Shown one piece after another: positions 53,507-61,891 of a stretch of DNA of 64,000 bases. Every line of letters starts with the position of its first letter. Position 1 is the first letter of the stretch. A model generated the notes under the pieces. It saw nothing but the letters and a program-made list of their open reading frames with translations. It made no database searches and had not been told where the DNA came from. The position numbers were made by a program, and so were the translations under genes. The DNA is taken from the NCBI GenBank assembly GCA_965221195.1, contig OZ244864.1, positions 1,178,001-1,242,000 of the forward strand. Reading direction: 5' to 3'. Origin of the DNA: Poriferisodalis sp965221195 (GTDB lineage: Bacteria; Actinomycetota; Acidimicrobiia; Acidimicrobiales; Poriferisodalaceae).

Positions 53507-54151
53507 TCACAGACGCTCCACGGTGCCTCTTGGCTGGCCGCCGGGTTCCAAAGCTCGGGCCACGCCGATCATGGAGTCCCTAGTGATTAGTTCGGCCAGC
53601 CGCTCAACTGGCCATCCTTCGGTGCCCGCAGGCCGCTCGGGCAGCACCAAAAAGCGCGTCTCCGAACTTGAGTCCCACACGCGCAGTTCGGTGTCGGCTG
53701 GGAGGTCTAGCCCCATCTCAGATAGCACTGTCCGTGGCTCACGCACCATTCGGGCCCGGTACTCGGGGCTCTTGTACCAGTTCGGCGGCAAGCCCAGCAA
53801 AGCCCACGGATAGCACGAGCACAGCGTGCAGACCACCACGTTGTGAACGCCCGGCTCGTTGGCTTTGACCTCGATGTGCTCGATCTCAGCACCACTCACA
53901 CCCAACGAGGTCAGCACAGCGTCGGCATCGTTGAGCAGACGCGCCCGCAAGTCGGCATCCGTCCAAGCGCGAGCTACCACCTCAGCTCCGATCATCGGGC
54001 CGATGTCGTGCTCGAAACGTTTGATGATGGCGTCGATCCGGTCCCGGTCGGCAATGCCGCGCTCCACCAGCAAGTCCTCAAGCGCCGCCACGCGGATCTC
54101 CGGCGACGACGCATCATTCTGTTCATAGCTGTGCGGGTGATCGTTATGCAT
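53507..54151 (-). CDS. nthA: Nitrile hydratase alpha subunit (cobalt type)
   Basis: A 214-residue alpha subunit. The metal site is VVCTLCSCYPW: Cys108, Cys111, Ser112 and Cys113; the Thr between the first Cys and Leu is typical of the cobalt type (iron enzymes have Ser). The following LLGLPPNWYKSPEYRARMVREPR and ELRVWDSSSETRFLVLPERP are highly conserved. It hydrates nitriles to amides with the beta subunit; two of the cysteines are normally oxidised to sulfenic and sulfinic acids. ATG at 54151. Thiocyanate hydrolase gamma is a homologue but less similar. No amidase is found nearby. Confidence 0.93.
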   Translation of the reverse strand: MHNDHPHSYEQNDASSPEIRVAALEDLLVERGIADRDRIDAIIKRFEHDIGPMIGAEVVARAWTDADLRARLLNDADAVLTSLGVSGAEIEHIEVKANEPGVHNVVVCTLCSCYPWALLGLPPNWYKSPEYRARMVREPRTVLSEMGLDLPADTELRVWDSSSETRFLVLPERPAGTEGWPVERLAELITRDSMIGVARALEPGGQPRGTVERL

Positions 54152-54245
54152 CTGTTCTCCTCGGCCCAGTCTGCTGCAGACTCAATGCAGCAGACTCGCT
54201 GCAGCAAACCTGCCCACCGCTGGCTGCTGCTTTGGGTTATTTGAG

Positions 54246-55046
54246 TTAACACTCGAGGTAGCACTCGTAGAGGTCTACGTGGATGGCAGCATTTGGGTCT
54301 GCGTCGTTGCCCCACAGTGTCCGGGCGTCGTAGCGCACGCAATAGACGTGCTGGGGCCGCTCGCCCATGTTGTGCGCTGTGCTGTCGGGCAGCACTTCTG
54401 CTGGGTGTAGTTTGACGACCGTGCCTAGCTTGCCGACTGCATAGTTCGGCAGTCGGGTGTGGCCGGGCTGCAACGGACCTGAGGCGATCACCCGGTCTCC
54501 CACGCTGAAGCGGGGCCGCTCGGCCAACAGGCGCCGCACTGTGCGATCTTGCCGTGCTGGGCGATCTTGAGTCAGTGGGCGACCTTGCTTACGACCTTGC
54601 GTGCGATTTTGCGTGCGACTTTGAGGTATCTCTGCGGGCCGGTCAGGTGGCAGCAGTGCAGTATCGAGCACAGCGACGGTGCCAACTCGCAGAGCCGGTG
54701 AGGCTTCGACTGCCTCGCAAGGCGGCACCCCCGCGCGTGCTTCTACAGCGGCAGCCATCTCGTCGGGGCTGACTACTCCCTGCTCGGCCAGCAAGACCTC
54801 AAAACCAGCCAGCCAGCGCCCGTAGTAGCCATGACCAAAATAGTCGCAAGGGTCGAGGCGCTCCAGTACGTAGCGGAACTCGCCGGGCCGACGGGCTGCT
54901 ACGGAAGTAACCGCACCCAGCAGCCCGAACACGCGCTTCTCCCAATCGGCCTTAAACGGCGGCTCAGCCGGATCATGCGGCACCGGCCCGTATCCAGTCA
55001 CGCCCCCGAGGTCGTACACGCCGCGTGTTGCGGCTTCATGCTGCAT
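54246..55046 (-). CDS. nthB: Nitrile hydratase beta subunit
   Basis: A 266-residue beta subunit. The N-terminal RGVYDLGGVTGYGPVPHD and KADWEKRVFGLLGA, then YFGHGYYGRWLAGFEVLLAEQG, are conserved; the C-terminal SH3-like barrel has RFSVGDRVIASG, HTRLPNYAVGKLGTVVKLH and VYCVRYDARTLWGNDAD. Between them, about residues 140-170, is an Arg/Gln/Thr-rich linker made of imperfect short repeats. It precedes the alpha gene by 94 bases, a spacer with repeated CTGCTGCA/GCAGCAG motifs. Gene order beta-alpha is known for cobalt enzymes; the small activator usually linked to them is not seen here. Confidence 0.9.
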   Translation of the reverse strand: MQHEAATRGVYDLGGVTGYGPVPHDPAEPPFKADWEKRVFGLLGAVTSVAARRPGEFRYVLERLDPCDYFGHGYYGRWLAGFEVLLAEQGVVSPDEMAAAVEARAGVPPCEAVEASPALRVGTVAVLDTALLPPDRPAEIPQSRTQNRTQGRKQGRPLTQDRPARQDRTVRRLLAERPRFSVGDRVIASGPLQPGHTRLPNYAVGKLGTVVKLHPAEVLPDSTAHNMGERPQHVYCVRYDARTLWGNDADPNAAIHVDLYECYLEC

Positions 55047-55157
55047 CCTCTACAGCCTCGCACCACCGACAGCGCGTTGCGCTGTCGGGTGTGTTTGCAG
55101 CGCGTTGCGTTGTCGGGTGTCCCTAGCGAACGGCGGCGTGGTTGTTATGTTGCGGCA

Positions 55158-55808
55158 GTGGCAGAGTTCGTGCTGGCGGTAGATCTTGACGGGGTGTGCG
55201 CGCAGCACACTGAGGCATTCCGCAAAGTGGTGGCGCGAGAACGGAACGTCAGCGAGGACGCACTGCCGCTGACTCGCAGCTGGAGCTTCGCCGAATGGGG
55301 CTTGGCATCTGGCGAGTTTGAGGAACTGCACCGCGTCGCAGTCACCGATTACCGCATGTTCCGTGACATGGAACCGATGGCGGGCTGCTCCGAAGCGTTG
55401 TGGCGGCTATCCGATGCCGGTGTGTGGATTCGAATCGTGACGCACCGGCTGTACACGAGCTGGGGTCATCGCGTCACAGTTAGCGACACCGTTGACTGGC
55501 TTGACCGCCAGCGCATCCCTTATCGGGACATCTGCTTTTTGGCGGACAAGTCGGTGGTGAACGCTGATGCCCACATTGAAGACGCGCCGCACAACATTGA
55601 GGCGATCCGTCACTCCGGCGGTTACGTCATCACGTTTGATCAGCCGTACAACGCTGATGTCGCCGGTCCGCGTGCGAGCGACTGGACCGAAGTCGAGGAG
55701 ATGATTGTGGAACTCATGGCAGCCGCTGGTGCTGCTGTTCCGCGCCCACTTCCTGGTATGGACGCCGGTTCGGACCGGCTGGGGCGGCACGTCTCCGATA
55801 CCGCCTGA
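55158..55808 (+). CDS. 5' nucleotidase-like HAD family protein
   Basis: A 216-residue HAD-superfamily protein of the 5' nucleotidase, deoxy (pyrimidine) type. Motif I is LAVDLDGVCAQH (nucleophile and acid Asp), motif II is IRIVTHRL (Thr in place of Ser/Thr), and the acidic motif IV region is FLADKSVVNADAHIEDAPHN. GTG at 55158 gives VAEFVLAVDLDG; the longer open frame upstream runs antisense to the nitrile hydratase beta gene and is not coding. The 111-base divergent spacer contains a ~26-base direct repeat (GCGTTGCG(C/T)TGTCGGGTGT). The substrate is unknown. Confidence 0.8.
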   Translation: MAEFVLAVDLDGVCAQHTEAFRKVVARERNVSEDALPLTRSWSFAEWGLASGEFEELHRVAVTDYRMFRDMEPMAGCSEALWRLSDAGVWIRIVTHRLYTSWGHRVTVSDTVDWLDRQRIPYRDICFLADKSVVNADAHIEDAPHNIEAIRHSGGYVITFDQPYNADVAGPRASDWTEVEEMIVELMAAAGAAVPRPLPGMDAGSDRLGRHVSDTA

Positions 55809-55848
55809 ACTGCTTGAACTGCCTGCAGCGGGATTTCGCTGATGCGGC

Positions 55849-55916
55849 GCTAGGTGATGGCGCGAAGTGACGGCGCTAGCCGATGGTGCTAAGTGACGGT
55901 GCTAAGTGATGCAGTA
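55849..55916. repeat. Short tandem duplications in a convergent spacer
   Basis: Between the HAD gene and the EreA-like gene, a unit like GATGGTGCTAAGTGACGGTGCTAAGT repeats imperfectly, with smaller AGTGACGGCGCTA-type subunits. No coding potential and no stable hairpin are visible. Confidence 0.6.
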
Positions 55917-55930
55917 CCACACAGCGCGGG

Positions 55931-57082
55931 CTAGGAACTGCTCTTGCGAAAACGTCCAAAGCGACGTTTCGGCTCTTCGGGCGGCTCCGGCAGTGCCGGC
56001 CACGCCTCAGTGAGCTCTTGCTGGCCGATGTGGCGCATCGCTTCTAGTTCCTCGCGGCTGTAGGGCTCGGCGCGGGGATCAAGCGCCCGGTATCGAGCCT
56101 CAGCGCTCGCGAAGTTGTCGTCGGTGATGAGCTGGTCAACCAGCGTGGTCGGTGCCCAAGTCTCGCGCGGGCCGACGTAGAGATAGCCATCGGCGATGTC
56201 ACGCAGCCGCAGCGAGCTGTCAGTGCCATCAAGAGAACCTCGCACTTCCGACATGGCGATGCTGCCCAGAGCTGATGCAGCCACATCGAGACCGAAACGG
56301 ATGTCGGTGCTGCCTCGGCCTTCGGGGGATCTCGCTACGAGTTCTTCAACCCGTTCTGTGGCTGCGGTGTCGGCGATAGCCCCGTGAAACACGACGCGCC
56401 GACAACCGTCACCCATCCAGCGCCACAGCAAATTGCCCACCGAGGTAGTTGGCATGCCGTCAACCCATTCGACTAGCCGTGTGGTGGTGGCCGCAACGTT
56501 CATGTACACCAGCGCCCGCTCGCCCGGGCGCAGCACCTCTGAGGTCAGCACGCTGGCAGCGTGGAATGCCGACATGTCGCGGTAGTGCCCACCGAGCCAC
56601 CAGTTGCGCAGACCTTCTTCGGCGGCAGAGCGACCGTCAAGCAACTCTGGGTTTTCAACGTAAGTCGGCAGGCCGAGGGCGACCATCCGGATGGGCCGAC
56701 GATCAGTTTTGCGGCGCTGCTCGCCTTGATTGTGCTCCCAAACGGCTCGCAGGACATTGGCGTATTCCCGGTAGCCGAATCCGGCACCGAGCAGATCCAC
56801 GAACAGGTCTGCGCAGGCGCGGTCGTCCCATTCGGATGCGCCGACCAGCGCATCAAGGTCATCTTGGCGCCGTGAGTTTGTGTACTCCCAGGCCACGTTG
56901 GCTACGCCGTTGTCTGCCAGTTCGCTCAGTGCTCCGGCCAAGAAGTGGAGATGTTGGCTCACTCCGATCTGATCGCCGAGCATCACAATCTGGTGACGCC
57001 CGCAGACATCGCCGAGGTATTCCTCTGGGGACGCGAGCGCGGAGGCGGGCCGCTCGTCGTCAGTGGGGGCTTGGGGCGACAT
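55931..57082 (-). CDS. EreA/ChaN-like protein, paralogue 1
   Basis: A 383-residue protein with resemblance to the erythromycin-esterase/ChaN (TIKI) superfamily: GRHQIVMLGDQIGVSQHLHFL near the N-terminus, NVAWEYTNSRRQDDLDALV with an acidic residue, and FGYREYANVLRAVWEHNQGE. The same order of motifs occurs in the next upstream gene. Some catalytic His/Glu of EreA are not clear, so it may be an inactive or different esterase. The C-terminus is basic and Pro-rich (PEEPKRRFGRFRKS). The ATG at 57082 lies 94 bases from the paralogue's stop. Function unknown. Confidence 0.5.
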   Translation of the reverse strand: MSPQAPTDDERPASALASPEEYLGDVCGRHQIVMLGDQIGVSQHLHFLAGALSELADNGVANVAWEYTNSRRQDDLDALVGASEWDDRACADLFVDLLGAGFGYREYANVLRAVWEHNQGEQRRKTDRRPIRMVALGLPTYVENPELLDGRSAAEEGLRNWWLGGHYRDMSAFHAASVLTSEVLRPGERALVYMNVAATTTRLVEWVDGMPTTSVGNLLWRWMGDGCRRVVFHGAIADTAATERVEELVARSPEGRGSTDIRFGLDVAASALGSIAMSEVRGSLDGTDSSLRLRDIADGYLYVGPRETWAPTTLVDQLITDDNFASAEARYRALDPRAEPYSREELEAMRHIGQQELTEAWPALPEPPEEPKRRFGRFRKSSS

Positions 57083-57176
57083 TGCCGGTGATTCTGCCCG
57101 ATCTGGCCCTCGAATCTGACCGCTCAGCCCGTCGTATCAGCCTGACAACCCCAAGAGTGAAGCTGGGCTACAAGCG

Positions 57177-58358
57177 CTAGAGCACTTGGGTCCACGCCAG
57201 CTCTGCGGCCGCAGCTGTCGCGTTGACGGCGGCTTCGAAATCGCTTGCAGTGGAGCTGAGGTCTCGCAGGGCTGGGTCCAAGGCATAACGCCGAGCGTGT
57301 GCCATGTGTACTGCGGGAACCGGCTCTGCGAGCGGGGAGGGTGCCCGACGTTCATAGTCGCGTTCGAGGTAAATCCAGCCGGTGGCCAGTGCTCCGAGAG
57401 GTTCGCGGTCGAGGCTCGTAGTACAACCCAGCCGGGCAGGCGGGCCTCGGTCAACATCAAAGGCCATCGGAACGGCGAGGTCATCGTTCAACGCGAAAAC
57501 AGTGTCGAGCACACCGTCGGCAGCCAAGGCGTAGTCACACAGTTCGCCGTCGGCGGGTAGTGCCTCGTGCAGCAGGACTGTCACCGCACGATCTGCGATG
57601 GCCTCGTACATGCGGTTGGCGGCTCCTACCACCCGACCTTCCACGATGTCGGCGTCGAAAGCATCCCAAACTCGGTGCGGCCGCCGCCTCACGCGGGTGA
57701 GAGCGTGGGCCGTGCGTGTCAGCACGAGTGCTCGATGACCGGGTTCGACCACTTCGCGCAGCAGCACTTCGTACATGTGTTGCGACAGCGGGCCGCGGTG
57801 GCGCAGATGTGGCCACGCTTGGGAGATGCGCAGGTCAGCAGTGTCGGTGACCGCATCAAGGTCCAAGTCGTAGTCCAGACCCAGCAAGCGCATGGGTGTG
57901 AAGCCCTTCTTGGCCACCCGACGGTTCACCTCCCACACAGCGCGGAGCACGTCTAGATATTCGCGGTAGACGAAACTGTGACGGATGCCCCAGCGCAGCA
58001 GCGCCTCCTGCGCGAGCCGTTCATCGAACGTGGCGCCCAAGACCACAGCGTCAAGTCGTGCCTGATCGTCGATGCAGGCGTACTCCAAGGCCACCACGGC
58101 AACGCCGGCCCGGTACGCCGCCGCAACCAGATCCTGCAGAAACAGCCCGGCGCGTCGTGTCGGTGTGTGATGACCAACGAAGACCACTTGGTGCCGCTTG
58201 AACAAGTCACCCACATAAGTGAGCGGGTCGCTGCCATGTTTGTTGAGCCAGTCAGCCAGCTCGTCTGCCAGAACCGGCTGAATGGGCGGCAACCCGCGTC
58301 GGTGCCGGTACAGCGCTACTCGCTCAAGCAGTGCAGGATTGCCTCGCCGGTTGTCCAC
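57177..58358 (-). CDS. EreA/ChaN-like protein, paralogue 2
   Basis: A ~393-residue paralogue of the downstream protein. Shared pattern: KRHQVVFVGHHTPTRRAGLF, VAVVALEYACIDDQARLDAVV and VYREYLDVLRAVWEVNRR. Here a HH pair and the E in ALEYA fit the ChaN/EreA active-site layout better than in paralogue 1. The GTG at 58358 is chosen since an upstream alternative (58412) would overlap the divergent mshC start by 22 bases. About 40% of residues look alike in the aligned N-terminal core, so tandem duplication followed by divergence is likely. Function unknown. Confidence 0.5.
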   Translation of the reverse strand: MDNRRGNPALLERVALYRHRRGLPPIQPVLADELADWLNKHGSDPLTYVGDLFKRHQVVFVGHHTPTRRAGLFLQDLVAAAYRAGVAVVALEYACIDDQARLDAVVLGATFDERLAQEALLRWGIRHSFVYREYLDVLRAVWEVNRRVAKKGFTPMRLLGLDYDLDLDAVTDTADLRISQAWPHLRHRGPLSQHMYEVLLREVVEPGHRALVLTRTAHALTRVRRRPHRVWDAFDADIVEGRVVGAANRMYEAIADRAVTVLLHEALPADGELCDYALAADGVLDTVFALNDDLAVPMAFDVDRGPPARLGCTTSLDREPLGALATGWIYLERDYERRAPSPLAEPVPAVHMAHARRYALDPALRDLSSTASDFEAAVNATAAAAELAWTQVL

Positions 58359-58390
58359 CTGCTCTGACAGTACCGTGTCGAGCCGTGGGA

Positions 58391-59593
58391 ATGCGGTTGT
58401 ACGACACTGCACGCAAGTCGGTTGTCGAACTCGAACTTGGCGATGCCGTGGGCATGTACGTGTGTGGCATCACGCCCTATGACTCCACGCATCTGGGCCA
58501 CGCCGCCACGTACTTGGCCTACGACCTGCTGATTCGTCGGCTCGAAGACTTGGGCCACACCGTCACGATGGTGCGCAACTACACCGATGTGGACGACAGC
58601 ATCCTGCCCAAAGCTGCCGAACTTGGCGAGCACTACTTGTCGCTGGCTAACCGAGAGATCGAACGCTTTACTGCAGACATGGCTGCTTTGGGCGTGCTTC
58701 CGGCTACGCACGAGCCCCGGGCCACTCAGTCCATCGATGCCATGATCGAGATGATCGCTCAGCTCACCGATGCCGGACATGCCTATGTCTGCGGTGACCG
58801 TGTCTTGTTTGATGTGTCCACTTTTCCGGCTTTCGGCAAGCTGTCTGGCTATAGCGCTGAGCAGATGGCGGCGCTTGCAGCGGAGCGAGGTGGCACACCG
58901 GACGATCCTCGCCAGCGCAGCCCGCTGGATTTCGTGTTGTGGCAGGCCAGCGATGACGGAGAGCCTTCGTGGCAGTCGCCTTTTGGGCCGGGGCGACCCG
59001 GTTGGCATATCGAATGCTCCGCCATGGGCCGCGCGGCGCTGGGCGAGACCATCGACATCCACGGGGGAGGCGGGGACCTGATTTTCCCCCATCACGAGTG
59101 TGAGATTGCCCAGAGCGAGTCGGTTGGTGGCGCGCCGCTGGCTCGCTACTGGGTGCATGCAGGTTTGGTCTCTTACCAAGGCCACAAGATGTCGAAATCG
59201 CTCGGCAACTTGGTGTTTGTCTCAGATTTGCGGGTCCGCATCGACCCGCGCGCTATACGGCTGGCGTTGATGGCACACCACTATCGCCGCGACTGGGAGT
59301 GGTTCGATTCTGAAGGTCCGGAGAGCCAACGCGATCTGGAGGCACTGATGGCCGCTGTGAGTGGAAGCTCACATCGGAGCGATCCTGCCTCGGGGTCGTC
59401 GGGCCTCGTCGTAGAGGTTCAGGCTGCGCTCGATGATGATCTCAACGCTCCTGCGGCCCGCGTTGCGCTGCTCGACGCGGCGGCGGCGATTCAGCGCGGT
59501 GCTGCGGGCACTGCTTTGCGGTCGGAGCTGGTCGCTTCGGCAGCGCTGTGCGGCATCGATCTGCGAAGCCCGCCTGCGCCCCGCCCAGCGTGA
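58391..59593 (+). CDS. mshC: Cysteine:glucosaminyl-inositol ligase, mycothiol synthesis
   Basis: A 400-residue MshC, which joins Cys to GlcN-Ins in mycothiol synthesis and derives from cysteinyl-tRNA synthetase. It begins MRLYDTARKSVVELELGD, then GMYVCGITPYDSTHLGHAA (Zn Cys and HxGH), VRNYTDVDDSIL, RSPLDFVLWQ, RPGWHIECSAMG, DLIFPHHECE and KMSKSLGNLVFV. It lacks the long C-terminal tRNA-binding domain of CysRS. The ATG at 58391 is the clear family start. Mycothiol is made only by Actinomycetota, so this gene anchors the host group. Confidence 0.96.
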   Translation: MRLYDTARKSVVELELGDAVGMYVCGITPYDSTHLGHAATYLAYDLLIRRLEDLGHTVTMVRNYTDVDDSILPKAAELGEHYLSLANREIERFTADMAALGVLPATHEPRATQSIDAMIEMIAQLTDAGHAYVCGDRVLFDVSTFPAFGKLSGYSAEQMAALAAERGGTPDDPRQRSPLDFVLWQASDDGEPSWQSPFGPGRPGWHIECSAMGRAALGETIDIHGGGGDLIFPHHECEIAQSESVGGAPLARYWVHAGLVSYQGHKMSKSLGNLVFVSDLRVRIDPRAIRLALMAHHYRRDWEWFDSEGPESQRDLEALMAAVSGSSHRSDPASGSSGLVVEVQAALDDDLNAPAARVALLDAAAAIQRGAAGTALRSELVASAALCGIDLRSPPAPRPA

Positions 59594-59723
59594 GACTGGG
59601 CAGCGTGAGGCTGTGCAGTGTGAGACGCGGTGAGGGCGGACGACCAGACTGGGGGACGGCCAGACCGGGGGCAGCGAGATTGAGGGCGACAAGATTGAAG
59701 ACAACAAGATTGAGGACAGCGAG

Positions 59724-60524
59724 ATGACGACATTGGCTGTGGTCAACCAGAAGGGCGGAGTGGGCAAAACAACGGTTGCGCTCGGTCTCGCCGAAGCCGC
59801 CTGCGCCGCGGGCCGCAGCGTTCTTGTCGTGGATCTGGACCCCCAAGCCAATGCATCGGCCGGGCTGGGAGTATGGAACGCCACCCCCAACATCGACACT
59901 GTGCTTGCCGACACTGTGCTTGCCGACACTGTGCTTGCCGATGCGGGACCCGCAGCAGTGCTGAAAGCTGTGACGCAGACCGGCTGGCCCGCCGACGGGC
60001 CGCGCCCTGAGCTTGTGCCAGGCAGCTACGCGCTCGCAAACCGCGAGCCCCAGATGGCTGCCGATCCGGTGGGAGCGCAGGATCGACTGCGAATCGCTTT
60101 GGCTGGCGCAAGCCACGATGTCGTGCTCATTGACTGCCCTCCGTCGCTCGGGCTGTTGTGCATCAACGGGCTCTTTGCAGCAGACAGAGCGGTCATCGTG
60201 ACAGAACCCGCAGCGTGGGCTGCCGACGGCGTTGACCTGATTCGGTCCACGATTAAGCGGGTGGCGCAACGTCAAGGAACACCGACGCTGGCCGGCATCG
60301 TGCTGAACCGCGTGGGGCGCACCCGCGACAACACCTATTGGGCCCAGCAACTTGTTGAACGCTTCGGGAGCGAGATGCTGTCGCCGGTGCCTCAGCGAGC
60401 CGCGATTGCGGAGGCCTCTAGCCAGTCTTTGCCCTTGCGTGTACTGGGACGCCGGGCGGGCGCCCCAGAAGCAGTGCAAGCCTTCGACGAACTCTGGGCC
60501 GATCTTGAACGCCGATTGAGCTGA
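59724..60524 (+). CDS. ParA family ATPase with tripled DTVLA insert
   Basis: A 266-residue ParA/MinD-type ATPase. Deviant Walker A is VVNQKGGVGKTTVALGLAE, Walker A' is VLVVDLDPQANASAGLG and Walker B is DVVLIDCPPSLGLLCINGLF. It has no N-terminal HTH and no ParB gene is next to it, so it need not be the chromosome partition protein. A DTVLA pentapeptide is present three times at residues 58-72, encoded by three exact 15-base units, in the loop after strand 2. ATG at 59724. The 130-base spacer before it (59594-59723) is full of GAGG/AAGATTGA short repeats. Confidence 0.88.
   Translation: MTTLAVVNQKGGVGKTTVALGLAEAACAAGRSVLVVDLDPQANASAGLGVWNATPNIDTVLADTVLADTVLADAGPAAVLKAVTQTGWPADGPRPELVPGSYALANREPQMAADPVGAQDRLRIALAGASHDVVLIDCPPSLGLLCINGLFAADRAVIVTEPAAWAADGVDLIRSTIKRVAQRQGTPTLAGIVLNRVGRTRDNTYWAQQLVERFGSEMLSPVPQRAAIAEASSQSLPLRVLGRRAGAPEAVQAFDELWADLERRLS
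59895..59939 (+). repeat. Three exact 15-bp in-frame repeats in the ParA gene
   Basis: GACACTGTGCTTGCC is present three times in a row (59895, 59910, 59925) and encodes DTVLA x3. Identical codons in all copies indicate a recent slippage duplication. Confidence 0.95.
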
Positions 60525-60560
60525 AGCGCTCCGGTACTCTCAACGTCAGCACAGCACCAC

Positions 60561-60899
60561 ATGAGCACCGACATGGCCAACTACGACCCCAACCGACCAC
60601 GGCCGCTCGTTGATGCGGCGGCAGCGTTGCCCGGCGACGCGCTGGGCACCGACCCCCCTCAGTCTCAATCTCAGTCTGAGCCTCAGACGCCGCCCGCTGG
60701 GCAGGTCGGCATCACTGAGCACAGTGCCGAGCATGAGGCCGATCCTGCTCCTGGGACCGCATCGCGCCTGCTGCCGCGACAGGCCGAGCCGGTTGACCGT
60801 CGGTTGTTGGCGATCTTTGGCGGAGTGGTGGCCATTGGCTGGCTTGTCGCTGCTGGGCTTGTGTGGTGGCTGTGGCGACGGCGACCCGGGCGCTGTTGA
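60561..60899 (+). CDS. Small single-helix membrane protein
   Basis: A 112-residue protein: a polar, Pro/Ala/Gln-rich N-terminal ~80 residues with a Ser-Gln repeat (QSQSQSE), then one membrane helix LLAIFGGVVAIGWLVAAGLVWWLW and an Arg-rich end. The orientation is probably N-in or a tail anchor. It lies 36 bases after the ParA stop and 36 before the RecB-like gene, so a shared operon is likely. I do not recognise a family. Confidence 0.6.
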   Translation: MSTDMANYDPNRPRPLVDAAAALPGDALGTDPPQSQSQSEPQTPPAGQVGITEHSAEHEADPAPGTASRLLPRQAEPVDRRLLAIFGGVVAIGWLVAAGLVWWLWRRRPGRC

Positions 60900-60935
60900 A
60901 CCATCCGCGCACTCCAAGGCTCCATCGGCAACGCT

Positions 60936-61799
60936 GTGACCATGCAATCCGACGCCGCCACAGTTATGCCTGACGTACGCCGCAACATCAAGCCACCTCG
61001 TACCTTGAGTCCCTCGGGCGCGTCCACGTTCCGCCAGTGCGCGCGACGCTGGAAGCTCCGCTACATCGACAGGTTGCCTGACCCGCCGGGTGCATCAGCG
61101 TTGCGGGGAACTTTCGTGCATCACGTCTTGGAGGAACTGTTGGCAGTCCCGCCAGCGCATCGCACGCTTGAACGGGCGCGCACGATCTGTCGGGATCTGT
61201 GGCCGACGCTGGCCGACAGCGCCGACTTCGCAGCGTTGGGGATGTCGGCCGACGACGAACGCGGCTTCCGGTGGAGCGCTTGGCGTGACGTTGAAGGGTT
61301 CTTCGCGCTGGTCGATCCGGCACAGATCGATGTGGTTGACCGTGAGCGAGACCTCACTGCCACGCTTGAGGGGGTGCCGTTCCGTGGCGTCGTAGATCTG
61401 GTAGATCGGGTAGGTGACGGTCTGCGGATCACCGACTACAAGACAGGCCGCCCGCCCGCACCTCGTTACGTTGATAGCCGTCTGACGCAGGTATGGCTGT
61501 ACGCGGCGGCGGCTGAGGCGCTCGGAGATGTCGTAAGCGAAGTGCGGCTGATGTACCTCGGTGAGACAGCCAGCGGCTCCGATCGCCGCAAACCCACCGA
61601 GATCGCACGCCCGTTCGATCTTGAGGCCGCCCGCCAGGCCGTTGATGAGCATCGCACCACCTGGGAGCGCATCGCTGAGGCTGTCAGTACCGGCCAGTTC
61701 AAACCGACCACCGGCCCGCTATGTAGTTGGTGTGCCTACCGCGACGAATGTCCCGAAGGCCAGCTTGAGCACGAGCGCCGAGGTGGCATCGCTGCTTGA
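60936..61799 (+). CDS. RecB-like PD-(D/E)XK nuclease family protein
   Basis: A 287-residue stand-alone RecB/Cas4-type exonuclease. Order: TLSPSGASTFRQCARRWKLRYI (first Cys), LRGTFVHHVLEELL with the catalytic His, FRGVVDLVDRV (Asp) and LRITDYKTGRPP (D..ExK-like DYKTG), then QVWLYAAAAE and the C-terminal CSWCAYRDECPEG. The four Cys (one N-terminal, three C-terminal) fit the Fe-S cluster of this family. GTG at 60936; ATG at 60942 is also possible. Seen often in actinobacteria as a conserved gene of unknown role in DNA repair. No cas genes are nearby. Confidence 0.85.
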   Translation: MTMQSDAATVMPDVRRNIKPPRTLSPSGASTFRQCARRWKLRYIDRLPDPPGASALRGTFVHHVLEELLAVPPAHRTLERARTICRDLWPTLADSADFAALGMSADDERGFRWSAWRDVEGFFALVDPAQIDVVDRERDLTATLEGVPFRGVVDLVDRVGDGLRITDYKTGRPPAPRYVDSRLTQVWLYAAAAEALGDVVSEVRLMYLGETASGSDRRKPTEIARPFDLEAARQAVDEHRTTWERIAEAVSTGQFKPTTGPLCSWCAYRDECPEGQLEHERRGGIAA

Positions 61800-61891
61800 A
61801 CGAGTCTGCGTCGGATTCGGCTGGCTGTGTGTGCCAACCTGCATGAGACCCCCCCCCATGAGACTTGACTGGCTGTGCGAGCTGGCCCGTC

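Noticed and set aside
54831..55157. N-terminal extension of the HAD nucleotidase
   Set aside because: The stretch is antisense to the nitrile hydratase beta gene and the family start lies at 55158.
60936..61799. Cas4 of a CRISPR system
   Set aside because: The protein has the RecB/Cas4 core, but no other cas genes or CRISPR repeats are present; a stand-alone actinobacterial RecB-like nuclease fits better.
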